Position numbers and translations under genes: made by a program. DNA of 14,803 nt from NCBI GenBank assembly GCA_900768535.1, contig CAAGDE010000080.1, positions 1-14,803 on the forward strand. The letters run 5' to 3'. Under the pieces are notes generated by a model. It was not told the DNA's origin, made no database searches, and saw only the letters and a list, made by a program, of their open reading frames with translations. Numbering within the stretch: position 1 is the stretch's first letter; each line of letters opens with the position of its first letter. Positions 1-6,294 of this stretch are shown in pieces. Source of the DNA: Clostridia bacterium. GTDB taxonomy: Bacteria > Bacillota > Clostridia > Oscillospirales > CAG-272.

Positions 1-1003
1 CCATGCCGAGTTCAAACCGCCGCTGACAGAGCAGAGACATCCGGCTATGCGCGCCCTCTGCCGGTCCTGAATGGACGGTTGTCACCACGGTATGCCCCGT
101 GAGGGACGCCTCCACCGCCACACTTGCTTCCTCGTCACGGATTTCGCCGATGGCAATCACATCCGGATCGAACCGCAACGCCGCGCAGACCAGATTTTCC
201 TGCGACACGCTGTAAGAGCCGTTTTCGGCTTGGCGGGAAAGGGTCAGGACGACATTGTTCAGCACCCGACCGGAACGGTCGCGTTGCACAAGCGCAAATT
301 CTCTTGCGCCCGACTCAATGCCGAAGATCCGTTTGTCGTTTGGGACACTCTCCAAAAGCGCGTTCAACAGCGTTGTTTTTCCTGACGAGGTTCGTCCCGC
401 GACCACAAGGGATACGCCGTAACGGACGCAGGATTCGAGAAAGTTCAGCATTTCCTCATTCACCATGCCGCTTGTCAACAGCTTCTTGCGGTCTACCTCC
501 TGCGGGTGCAAAAACCGGACGGATGCCGCGATGCCGACCTCGTCCGTGACAATCGGCGCTTTGATTGCCGTAATGCGGGCATTGCCGGGGAGATGTCCCT
601 GCGCGATTGGCTTGGCGTTGTCGATGACCATTCCGCTATGACGCAAAAGGCGCTTGACGATGTCCACCGCGTGTTCGGGACTGAAAAAATGCTCGGTCAA
701 CTTCCGGCTTCTCCCCTCACGGTCGGTCAGGACGATGTCATCCCACGAATTGATGTTCAGTTCCTCCAAGCCCTTGCCGGAGAGGTAGGGCGTTAGTATC
801 GAGTACCGCGCCATTTCATCGTAGAGACGGTCGATGAGCCGACGGGTGCTCAATCCCCACACGCTGTACCCGCCGTCCAATACGCATTTCTCAATGTAAT
901 CCCGCAAGCGCCCGTTTTTGTCTCCGTCCGTCAACGCATCGGTGTATGACCTCGTAATTTCGACCTGTACCGCATCCAGTACCGTCTGCAACTCATCCCG
1001 CAT
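1..1003 (-). CDS. CpaF/TadA-family secretion ATPase (partial, C-terminus beyond window)
   Basis: I translated this frame directly; it is open from the ATG at 1003 to the window edge, 334 residues. It is a hexameric type II/IV secretion ATPase of the CpaF/TadA kind, which in Tad/Flp systems powers pilus assembly at the inner face of the membrane. The Walker A motif GRTSSGKTT lies at about residues 203-211 and the Walker B/Asp-box region IAIGEIRDEEA at about 283-293, followed by the conserved TGHTVVTTVHSG stretch. The N-terminal ~170 residues match the usual N-terminal domain. The start overlaps the end of the CpaE-like gene by 11 bases, with AGGTGG just upstream, so translation is probably coupled. 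The C-terminal part of the ATPase domain is not visible. VirB11-type conjugation ATPases are related, but the neighbours CpaB, CpaE and prepilin peptidase favour Tad. Confidence 0.93.
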   Translation of the reverse strand, partial: MRDELQTVLDAVQVEITRSYTDALTDGDKNGRLRDYIEKCVLDGGYSVWGLSTRRLIDRLYDEMARYSILTPYLSGKGLEELNINSWDDIVLTDREGRSRKLTEHFFSPEHAVDIVKRLLRHSGMVIDNAKPIAQGHLPGNARITAIKAPIVTDEVGIAASVRFLHPQEVDRKKLLTSGMVNEEMLNFLESCVRYGVSLVVAGRTSSGKTTLLNALLESVPNDKRIFGIESGAREFALVQRDRSGRVLNNVVLTLSRQAENGSYSVSQENLVCAALRFDPDVIAIGEIRDEEASVAVEASLTGHTVVTTVHSGPAEGAHSRMSLLCQRRFELGM

Positions 1004-1751
1004 TGCCGACCACCTGCGCCGCAATCTCCCGCATCCGTCCCGTCCATACCCTGTCCCCGGCATTCTTGGCATAGAGATTGCCGCAGGACATGGCAGACCG
1101 GATTTCGCGGCTGAATGGAAGTAAAAACGAAACCTCGCCGAGCTGCTCCCGCGCTTCTTCGACCGGAAGATTGCCGTTGACTGTCAGGTTCAGCCCCTGA
1201 TTCATGTCCGCCCACGGGAGAGATGTTCCCCATACGGATTTCTGTGTCCGATACCACGAAATACTCGGCAATTCCGGCGTGCAAAGCCGGACGGTCTGAC
1301 TTGCCGTTTCCAGTGCGGCAAGGGACAGCAGACTTTCATTCGGATTGCTCATACAGTCCGCGATGACGAAATCCGCAAGGCTTTTGAGCTTTTCAAAAAG
1401 TTCAACCGCCCGTTCCTTCCCATATCGCGGGTAGGTCAGGCGTGTGTCCCCGTCCCGATAGCCCATGACAGCAAGCGTCGGACGGGCTTTCGTTTCGGTG
1501 CAGTTGGCAAGGATTTGTTCGGTGTCCAACTCATTCGCGGACAGCGGGATTCCGACCGAGCCGAGACTGCCGCTCTTGGCGTTCGGGAACAGGACCGACA
1601 GCATCGGGGCTTCGATGTCGCTGTGCAGGACAATGACTGTCGCGGAAGCGTAGGAATCCGCAATTGCCGTTGCAAGAGCCGCCGCAAAAGTGGTCTTTCC
1701 GCTATGCGGCGCTCCCCAGACGGCAATCAGCTTTCCGCTTTTCTCACTCAT
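993..1751 (-). CDS. CpaE/TadZ-like P-loop ATPase
   Basis: This 252-residue protein starts with a P-loop ATPase fold of the MinD/ParA type. The Walker A motif GAPHSGKT is at residues 13-20 and a hydrophobic strand ending in aspartate, FVIADC, at about 128-133. CpaE/TadZ proteins place Tad pilus machinery at a cell pole or membrane site. The first-repeat deviant lysine (KGG) of ParA proteins is not present, and the P-loop is a simple GxxxSGKT. The ATG at 1751 overlaps the stop of the CpaB-like gene, and the 3' end overlaps the start of cpaF, giving a tightly coupled cpaB-cpaE-cpaF trio. A longer open frame reaches 1859, but that part lies inside cpaB and lacks family features. The function is assigned from the motif and the neighbours; the C-terminal half is not diagnostic by eye. 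Confidence 0.85.
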   Translation of the reverse strand: MSEKSGKLIAVWGAPHSGKTTFAAALATAIADSYASATVIVLHSDIEAPMLSVLFPNAKSGSLGSVGIPLSANELDTEQILANCTETKARPTLAVMGYRDGDTRLTYPRYGKERAVELFEKLKSLADFVIADCMSNPNESLLSLAALETASQTVRLCTPELPSISWYRTQKSVWGTSLPWADMNQGLNLTVNGNLPVEEAREQLGEVSFLLPFSREIRSAMSCGNLYAKNAGDRVWTGRMREIAAQVVGNAG

Positions 1752-2484
1752 GGCTGCCCCCGTTCCGGAAGTAGTCCTCCTGCACGGCAAGGTACTGCGC
1801 GGCGGTTTCGGCATCGCCCCGATACTCCAGCGCGAAGTGCATGGACGCGCTCTTTTCATACGCCGAGAGCAGTTCTGCCTGCGCTTGGTTGACCAGAAGT
1901 GTCACGGTCACGGGCTGTGTGGAATCGGTGATATTCGCCTTATCCACGCCCTGCGAGGTTGTGGATGTAATGACGCGCAGATACTGCAATTCCGGCGGGG
2001 TCACGGCGACTCCCTCTTTCGCACGGTAAACAATGACCGACACGATGTCCCCTGTCTCCAGTTTGCCGGACAGCCCTTGCGCGAAAGAGCCGAGCGTTAC
2101 GCTGATGGCTTTCTTCCCAACCGTCAGGCTCTCCAAAATCCCGTTCGCATCCGCACCGTTCGCCGTCAGCTTGGCGGGGATGAGGTACTCCCCTGCATAA
2201 AGGTCTGTGGTGGCATACTTCCCGACCGCCGCCGTTTTGTCCCGCAGGATGTCCCGCGACAGACCGTAATTGCCCACTTCAACAGTCTCCACATCTGCTT
2301 CGGTCAGGCAACTTCCGCGCGGGACGGTTCGCGTCACGCGCAGGATGTTCGTCTTTCCGGCTGACAGCTTCTGCACGGTCGGAGCAATCCCGAAACAGAT
2401 TCCGATAGCCGCTATTATGCAAACGATTCCGATCACCGTCCGGTTTCCGATCCACCGGAAGCCGATGGATTTCCTTTTCTTCAT
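1744..2484 (-). CDS. CpaB-like SAF-domain pilus assembly protein
   Basis: This 246-residue protein has one N-terminal membrane segment (about residues 14-35), then an SAF-type domain (about 46-110) containing RVTRTVPRGSCLTEADVE and DLYAGEYLIPAKL, and then a second beta-rich domain with SGKLETGDIVSVIVYR. This is the layout of CpaB/RcpC proteins, which sit outside the membrane and stabilise the Tad secretin or pilus base. Gram-positive elements lack an outer membrane, so the partner here is unknown. The start at 2484 is preferred because AAAGGA precedes it at suitable spacing; an upstream in-frame start at 2526 would read through a transcription terminator hairpin. It is the first gene of the overlapping cpaB-cpaE-cpaF set. 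Confidence 0.87.
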   Translation of the reverse strand: MKKRKSIGFRWIGNRTVIGIVCIIAAIGICFGIAPTVQKLSAGKTNILRVTRTVPRGSCLTEADVETVEVGNYGLSRDILRDKTAAVGKYATTDLYAGEYLIPAKLTANGADANGILESLTVGKKAISVTLGSFAQGLSGKLETGDIVSVIVYRAKEGVAVTPPELQYLRVITSTTSQGVDKANITDSTQPVTVTLLVNQAQAELLSAYEKSASMHFALEYRGDAETAAQYLAVQEDYFRNGGSHE

Positions 2485-2498
2485 GTTTTTCCTTTCCG

Positions 2499-2542
2499 CC
2501 AACGAAAAAAGCACTGTCGTTTTCAACAGTGCTTTTCGTTGG
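2499..2542 (-). terminator. Rho-independent terminator after the toxin gene
   Basis: A 17-bp stem (CCAACGAAAAGCACTGT and its complement, with a 2-nt bulge) lies between the toxin stop and cpaB. Read on the minus strand, the inner stem AGCACTGT/ACAGTGCT is followed by TTTTTT, a classic intrinsic terminator. The outer A/T flanks pair too, so it may also work in reverse. It would isolate the toxin-antitoxin transcript from cpaB. Confidence 0.75.
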
Positions 2543-2550
2543 GCTTGATT

Positions 2551-2877
2551 TTATTGTTCGTCTGTCAGATCGCCAAAGAGGATTTTCAGGTAGTTCCGCC
2601 CGCCATAGAGAATGCGGTTAATCAAAACCTGCCCGTCCTCACAGCGATAAAAAGCAAGATAGTTGCCGCAGACCAGATAGCGGTAATCGTTCGGGACTGC
2701 CACAACCGCCTGCAGGGGCGCGCCCATGTGCGGGAAACTCTTCAGCTTTGCAATACGCTCCAGAATCCGCGCCGTGACGGATACCGCCGATTCCTCGGAG
2801 CCGAGCTCCTTCGCAATATACTTTCGGATCTCTCCGAGATCGCGGACAGCCTCGGCAGAAAAGCGGATGTCAGCCAT
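2551..2877 (-). CDS. RelE/ParE-family type II toxin
   Basis: This 108-residue protein has the RelE/ParE superfamily pattern. Two N-terminal helices (AVRDLGEIRKYIAKELGS, residues 10-27, and ARILERIAKLKSFP, about 36-49) are followed by the strand block YRYLVCGNYLAFYR (65-78) and VLINRILYGGRNYLKIL (84-100). Members are either ribosome-dependent mRNA interferases (RelE) or gyrase poisons (ParE). The helical N-terminus and the 'RILYGGRNY' end fit either, so the target cannot be told from sequence. The start at 2877 overlaps the antitoxin stop by 8 bases; the longer open frame to 2955 lies inside the antitoxin. The terminator just downstream and the antitoxin promoter upstream make this a self-contained two-gene module. 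Confidence 0.9.
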   Translation of the reverse strand: MADIRFSAEAVRDLGEIRKYIAKELGSEESAVSVTARILERIAKLKSFPHMGAPLQAVVAVPNDYRYLVCGNYLAFYRCEDGQVLINRILYGGRNYLKILFGDLTDEQ

Positions 2878-3124
2878 GCGCCCCTCCGAACAGTCGTTCC
2901 ACATCCGCAAAATCGGTGTAGCCTTCCTCCCGCGCGGATTTTTCCCCTTTTGCAAGCTCCGCCAACAGCTTCAGCGCCGCCTGCGTCTTTTCAAATTCCT
3001 CCATGTCCACAATTGCGTACCGTCCCCTGCCGTTTTTGGTCAGGAACACGGGTTCGCCGACTGCAACATCCTTGAGCACCTCGTTGTAGCTTCTGAGATC
3101 GGAAACCGGTTTGATATTCGGCAT
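2870..3124 (-). CDS. Phd/YefM-family antitoxin
   Basis: This 84-residue protein has the Phd/YefM signature: an N-terminal DNA-binding part beginning IKPVSDLRSYNEVLKDV, then 'GEPVFLTKNGRGRYAIVDMEEFE' split over residues 23-45, and a C-terminal tail that usually wraps the toxin. Such antitoxins neutralise the RelE/ParE partner and repress their own promoter. AAAGGAGGTG sits 7 bases before the ATG. It is first in the operon and overlaps the toxin gene, the usual order. Expect autoregulation at the promoter just upstream. The tail contains EEGYTDFADVERLFGG, a pattern common in antitoxins paired with ParE-like toxins. Confidence 0.9.
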   Translation of the reverse strand: MPNIKPVSDLRSYNEVLKDVAVGEPVFLTKNGRGRYAIVDMEEFEKTQAALKLLAELAKGEKSAREEGYTDFADVERLFGGAHG

Positions 3125-3153
3125 ATGCGCACCTCCTTTGTTTTGCTGATTCT

Positions 3154-3182
3154 ATTATACACGAATTTGTCGTAAAATTCAA
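3154..3182 (-). promoter_or_regulatory. Sigma-A promoter of the toxin-antitoxin operon
   Basis: On the minus strand TTGAAT, a 17-base spacer and a perfect TATAAT are followed by the antitoxin Shine-Dalgarno and ATG about 30 bases on. This is a near-consensus housekeeping promoter. Confidence 0.8.
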
Positions 3183-3227
3183 CAGCGAAAAGAAAAATTA
3201 TTTTCCGGTTTCCGATTTTTTCGTTTT

Positions 3228-3848
3228 TTACCCAACAAGGAACATCGCCATTCCGCCGACCGCAAGGAACGGAATCAGGGCGAAAGGCTTTTTCGGGCAG
3301 TCTCTCCGTTTATGCAGACGCGTCTGCACAAAGTCCCGCGCGGTGACGGTTACAACCGCCATGAGCAGACCCGCGAGGAATGCGGTCAGTCCACCTGTGA
3401 AGCCGAGCAGAACCGCCAGCGCGCCGGACAGCTTGATGTCTGCCCCGCCGAGCGTTCGGTGCGGCGGGATGACAGCAAGCGCCAGTTGCGGCAGCATGAC
3501 GCAGACTGCACCCGCGAGCATGGAGACGATCCCGTGCTTTACAAGATTCGGAATTGCAAGCGCAAGCACAATGACCCAAACGCTATCCGGCATGGTGTGG
3601 TCGGTCAGGTCGGACATAGCGCCGTACAGGAGCGTGAACCACAGGAACATCCCCTGCACGGCGGTCACGGTCAGACCGAAACGGAAGTACAACGCGAGCG
3701 CCATTGCACCGGATAAGGCTAAGGTCAACGGCTGATGGCAGACAAGCCGTTTTCCACTCATGACTTTACAAAGAATCCAACCAATCCCCACCGCTGCACC
3801 AATCCACAGAAGCACCGCGAGAATTTCCGGCATCGCCCCCGTCCTCAT
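3228..3848 (-). CDS. A24-family (GxGD-type) prepilin peptidase
   Basis: This is a polytopic membrane protein of 206 residues with about six to seven hydrophobic segments. The two catalytic aspartates of A24 peptidases are visible: D80 in GAMSDLTDHTMPD and D137 in LGGADIKLSGAL (GxGD motif in the form GGAD). The closing KPFALIPFLAVGG stretch is also typical. The enzyme cleaves the leader from type IV/Flp prepilins. It lacks the N-terminal methylase domain of PilD, as Tad peptidases (TadV/CpaA) usually do. The start at 3848 is chosen because its ATG overlaps the upstream stop as ATGA; an internal ATG at 3833 has a better G-rich site before it and cannot be excluded. Its likely substrates are the two pilin-like proteins encoded just upstream. 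Confidence 0.9.
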   Translation of the reverse strand: MRTGAMPEILAVLLWIGAAVGIGWILCKVMSGKRLVCHQPLTLALSGAMALALYFRFGLTVTAVQGMFLWFTLLYGAMSDLTDHTMPDSVWVIVLALAIPNLVKHGIVSMLAGAVCVMLPQLALAVIPPHRTLGGADIKLSGALAVLLGFTGGLTAFLAGLLMAVVTVTARDFVQTRLHKRRDCPKKPFALIPFLAVGGMAMFLVG

Positions 3849-4468
3849 GAAATCGGAATCAGGTCTGACCATGTCGGCTTTACCCATCGCGTGCCGTCAC
3901 TTGTCATGGTATAGAAGTTGCCGCTCTTATAGCGGCAGACGAAGCGCTCACCCTGAAACGAGCCGGAGGTACTCGGCAGACCGGCAGATGTACCGTAGTA
4001 AAAGTGCGTAATGGAGGTTGCGGTAAACGCAATCTGTTCTGCCCAATGGATACCGCCATCGGTCGAGGTCAGGATCACCTTTTTGTCCCCGTCCGAAATC
4101 AACATCGCGTCAATGCGTCCGCTCTCGGCGTTGTTGCTGATGATCTTCTCCACAGTTGCCGTCTCGCCGTAGTCCGGCATATCCGCATCCTGCCACCGCT
4201 TGCCGTCGTAGGAATACCGCACCTTGTATTTTCCGGTCGCTTCATCCAGCCGTTTCTCTACCCGCAATTCCTGCGTGTAGCCCATCATGTCCTCGACCTC
4301 ACCGGAAACCTTAGATAAAATTCCGTTGTCCCCCGCAAACAGCAGGTACAAACCTCCGAGAATCAGCGCACCAATCACCACCGCAATGATGACTTTGACA
4401 CCTGTGCTGATACTCCCCTCGCCGCGGTTGTTTTTGAAAGGACAAAACCAGTATTTCAGCCGTCCCAT
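3845..4468 (-). CDS. Pilin-like protein with Asp-box-rich ectodomain
   Basis: This 207-residue protein has a short basic leader (MGRLKYWFCPFKNNRG), then EGSISTGVKVIIAVVIG, a hydrophobic helix at about 24-44, and a soluble domain of about 160 residues. The start of the mature part resembles class III prepilins, with RG before the helix. The ectodomain has a perfect Asp-box, STDGGIHW (135-142, pattern SxDxGxxW), and two weaker copies, SYDGKRW (86-92) and TSDGTRW (189-195). Asp-boxes occur at beta-hairpin turns in sialidase-type propellers and in other secreted beta proteins. No sialidase active site is apparent, so I call it a possible adhesin or minor pilin rather than an enzyme. It starts one base after the stop of the other pilin-like gene and ends overlapping the prepilin peptidase gene. 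The helix region is a paralogue of the neighbour. Confidence 0.8.
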   Translation of the reverse strand: MGRLKYWFCPFKNNRGEGSISTGVKVIIAVVIGALILGGLYLLFAGDNGILSKVSGEVEDMMGYTQELRVEKRLDEATGKYKVRYSYDGKRWQDADMPDYGETATVEKIISNNAESGRIDAMLISDGDKKVILTSTDGGIHWAEQIAFTATSITHFYYGTSAGLPSTSGSFQGERFVCRYKSGNFYTMTSDGTRWVKPTWSDLIPIS

Positions 4469-4469
4469 C

Positions 4470-4775
4470 TTAAGCCCCCGTATAAGAGAACATCTCGGAA
4501 ATCTTGGTGCCAAGCGTCGGCAGGATGGTCGAGTTGAACAGCGTATACAGACCTGCAAGAAGCAGACCGCCGATGACCACGCTGATGATGATTTTTACAC
4601 CTGTGTCGACATAGCCTTCCCCTGCGGCGGGACAGACAGCCGTTTTGACTCTCGTCAGTGCTCCGCAGATTACGGAAATGCACGACAGGACAAACGCCTT
4701 GACAGCGGAAATGCAGTATTTGACGGTGGAAACGCCCTTCTTGACCAGTTTCTTGAACCCATTCAGAATTTTCAT
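4470..4775 (-). CDS. Small pilin-like membrane protein
   Basis: This 101-residue protein has an amphipathic basic N-terminus, a hydrophobic stretch (about 20-40) and then AGEGYVDTGVKIIISVVIG leading into a second helix (58-80) and a 20-residue tail ending EMFSYTGA. The segment around the second helix closely matches the downstream pilin-like protein (GEG...TGVK.II.VVIG.L.L.GLY.LF), so the two are paralogues. If a class III peptidase cuts before EG, a short pilin of about 49 residues would result, the size of Flp pilins. The usual glutamate at +5 is replaced by aspartate. AAGGAG lies upstream of the ATG. Similar proteins are common in clostridial conjugative elements as a domain of unknown function (possibly DUF6133, from memory). 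The pilin role is an inference from the prepilin peptidase next door. Confidence 0.75.
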   Translation of the reverse strand: MKILNGFKKLVKKGVSTVKYCISAVKAFVLSCISVICGALTRVKTAVCPAAGEGYVDTGVKIIISVVIGGLLLAGLYTLFNSTILPTLGTKISEMFSYTGA

Positions 4776-4814
4776 TTTGTTTTTCTCCTTAATTTTTCAT
4801 TGTTTTTGTTTTGG

Positions 4815-4844
4815 ATTACATACAGATAAAATTCGGATTGTCTG
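4815..4844 (-). promoter_or_regulatory. Weak candidate promoter for the pilin genes
   Basis: In the 83-base gap between spoVG and the first pilin-like gene, the minus strand reads CAGACA, 18 bases, TGTAAT. The -10 matches five of six positions and the -35 four of six. The gap is otherwise unexplained, so a local promoter is plausible but weakly supported. Confidence 0.25.
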
Positions 4845-4858
4845 ATTGGATTGTCCCT

Positions 4859-5326
4859 TTACATCTGCATAATCGGGGCATCGCGCGGGGCTGCATTCGG
4901 GCTTTCGGATTGCGTCGCTTTTTGCGTTTGCACCTGCGTCTGCTCCTGCTGTTGCAGTGCATCGTGATACGCCGAGACGGTCGCACCGATGAGCTTCTGC
5001 CGCGCGGTTGCAGTCACGGGATGGAAAATGTCGCGATATTTGATCGTTCCGTCCGCCGCCGTGTAGGACGACTGCGGCATGGAAACGAACAGCCCGCCGT
5101 CATTTTCGTAAATCTTGATGCCATGCACCGCAAAACCGCCCGGCAAATTCATGCTCAGGATTGCCCGCAGCTTCCCGTCCGGCTTGTCCACCAAGCGGTC
5201 GACCCGCGCCTGCAAGGAATAGCGCGGCTCCGCTGCGACTGTGGCTTCAGTCATAGGAGCTTGCACCGTCTCCGAAACCTGCTCCGGCGGTTCTACCCGA
5301 ACGCCTGCTTTCTTTTTCTCTGCCAT
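4859..5326 (-). CDS. spoVG: SpoVG-family protein with Q-rich tail
   Basis: This 155-residue protein carries a SpoVG domain at about residues 38-125, with the family pattern GKLRAILSMNLPGGFAVHGIK, then GGLFVSMP, and YRDIFHPVTATARQKL. SpoVG proteins bind RNA/DNA site-specifically and affect septation, sporulation and surface factors in Firmicutes. Chromosomal SpoVG is about 90-100 residues; this copy has an added N-terminal 35 residues rich in E, A and V and a C-terminal glutamine-rich tail ending DAPIMQM. The ATG at 5326 follows AAAGGAGGTG at ideal spacing; a GTG nine bases upstream overlaps that site and is rejected. It sits among accessory genes, not next to purR or glmU as the core copy does, so it is an element-borne regulator. 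Its targets cannot be inferred. Confidence 0.88.
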   Translation of the reverse strand: MAEKKKAGVRVEPPEQVSETVQAPMTEATVAAEPRYSLQARVDRLVDKPDGKLRAILSMNLPGGFAVHGIKIYENDGGLFVSMPQSSYTAADGTIKYRDIFHPVTATARQKLIGATVSAYHDALQQQEQTQVQTQKATQSESPNAAPRDAPIMQM

Positions 5327-5350
5327 TGCTCTCACCTCCTTTCATGGAAT

Positions 5351-5387
5351 TTTTATCAAAAGAGCGGAAGCAAGTTTGCTCCCGCTC
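5351..5387 (-). terminator. Rho-independent terminator after the DUF3846 gene
   Basis: A 12-bp stem on the minus strand (GAGCGGGAGCAA pairing with TTGCTTCCGCTC, one G-U) has a 2-nt nominal loop and is followed by TTTTGATAAAAA. It lies 8 bases past the stop codon of the YodL/DUF3846 gene and before spoVG. Confidence 0.75.
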
Positions 5388-5394
5388 CTGTGAC

Positions 5395-6267
5395 CTACAT
5401 GGAATAGAAAAAGAAACCGCTGTCCGCCTGCACTTCCTCGTCGGAGATTTCCTCCGGCTCGGCAAAAAGGTTGCTGTATGTTTCCATCTGCTCGTCGGTC
5501 AGGTCGCAGAAGTTTCCGTCCCCGTTGTCCCCGACGATGTACATCGGTCCGGCAATAATATCCCCGTAAAGGCGGCGGTTGCCCTTCATCCCGTTCAGCT
5601 TGGATTCCTCATTGCATACGATAACGGCGTTGTCCTCAAACGGATAAACGACTTCCATCAAGGAGTCCTCGCCATGATCGCTGACCGCGCGCTGCCAATG
5701 CTGCAGATCGTCGATGAGTCTCGTTTCCACAGGGGTCTTGCCGGGGAGAATCATTAAAACGCGCAAGCCGTCCATGTCCTCACATTCGGAGGAATCAAAG
5801 CCTTCACACTTCACCCAGCCGACCGAATCGCAGAAGTGGCAACCGGGTTCGGTCAGCTTGATATGCTGTTCTGCAAGGCGGTGCGGTGTGAACGGTATGG
5901 CGTAATCGAGGCAGTCGTAAAATTCATGCTCAAATTTTTCTTTGGTAGCAATCCAGTATTCCTCGCCGACCTCCCCGTTTGTGTCAAGGTAATCAATCCT
6001 GCCGTACATTTCAGGGATGTCTCCAAGAACCTCCACCACATCCGACACCGAAAAGGAATGACCTTGAAAGGTTCCGGTATATGGCTTCGTCCGACCGTTG
6101 AAGTGGTTGTAAATATCGTCCAGATGTCTCGCTTCCACATCTCCGTGAAACACGCATTTGTACTCCGACGCACGAACACCACCGCATTGTTCGGTCTGCC
6201 CGAAACTCTCAAACCGCACCCGACGTGTATCCCTCTCCGGATTCAGTTGATAAATTTTGATTCTCAT
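5395..6267 (-). CDS. YodL-like / DUF3846 domain protein
   Basis: This is a 290-residue cytoplasmic protein with two recognisable parts. Residues 2-86 begin IKIYQLNPERDTRRVRFESF and contain GHSFSVSDVVEV, the pattern of the YodL domain found in mobile-element proteins. Residues about 166-275 (GLRVLMILPGKTP, then NGMKGNRRLYGDIIAGPMYIVG) match DUF3846. Between them a cysteine cluster (C143, C146, C154, C162, as CHFC...KC...EC) could bind a metal. Both domains lack an experimentally known function; they recur in conjugative elements of Clostridia beside ArdA and SpoVG genes. The start at 6267 lies 27 bases after the methyltransferase stop with only a weak purine-rich ribosome site. A terminator follows directly. 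The protein ends ADSGFFFYSM, part of the tail pattern discussed in the findings. Confidence 0.85.
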   Translation of the reverse strand: MRIKIYQLNPERDTRRVRFESFGQTEQCGGVRASEYKCVFHGDVEARHLDDIYNHFNGRTKPYTGTFQGHSFSVSDVVEVLGDIPEMYGRIDYLDTNGEVGEEYWIATKEKFEHEFYDCLDYAIPFTPHRLAEQHIKLTEPGCHFCDSVGWVKCEGFDSSECEDMDGLRVLMILPGKTPVETRLIDDLQHWQRAVSDHGEDSLMEVVYPFEDNAVIVCNEESKLNGMKGNRRLYGDIIAGPMYIVGDNGDGNFCDLTDEQMETYSNLFAEPEEISDEEVQADSGFFFYSM

Positions 6268-6294
6268 AGTTTCTTTTTTCGGATGTCCCGTTTC

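Noticed and set aside
3187..3227. Possible terminator after the prepilin peptidase gene
   Set aside because: Only a three-base CGG/CCG stem before an A/T-rich stretch; too weak to call.
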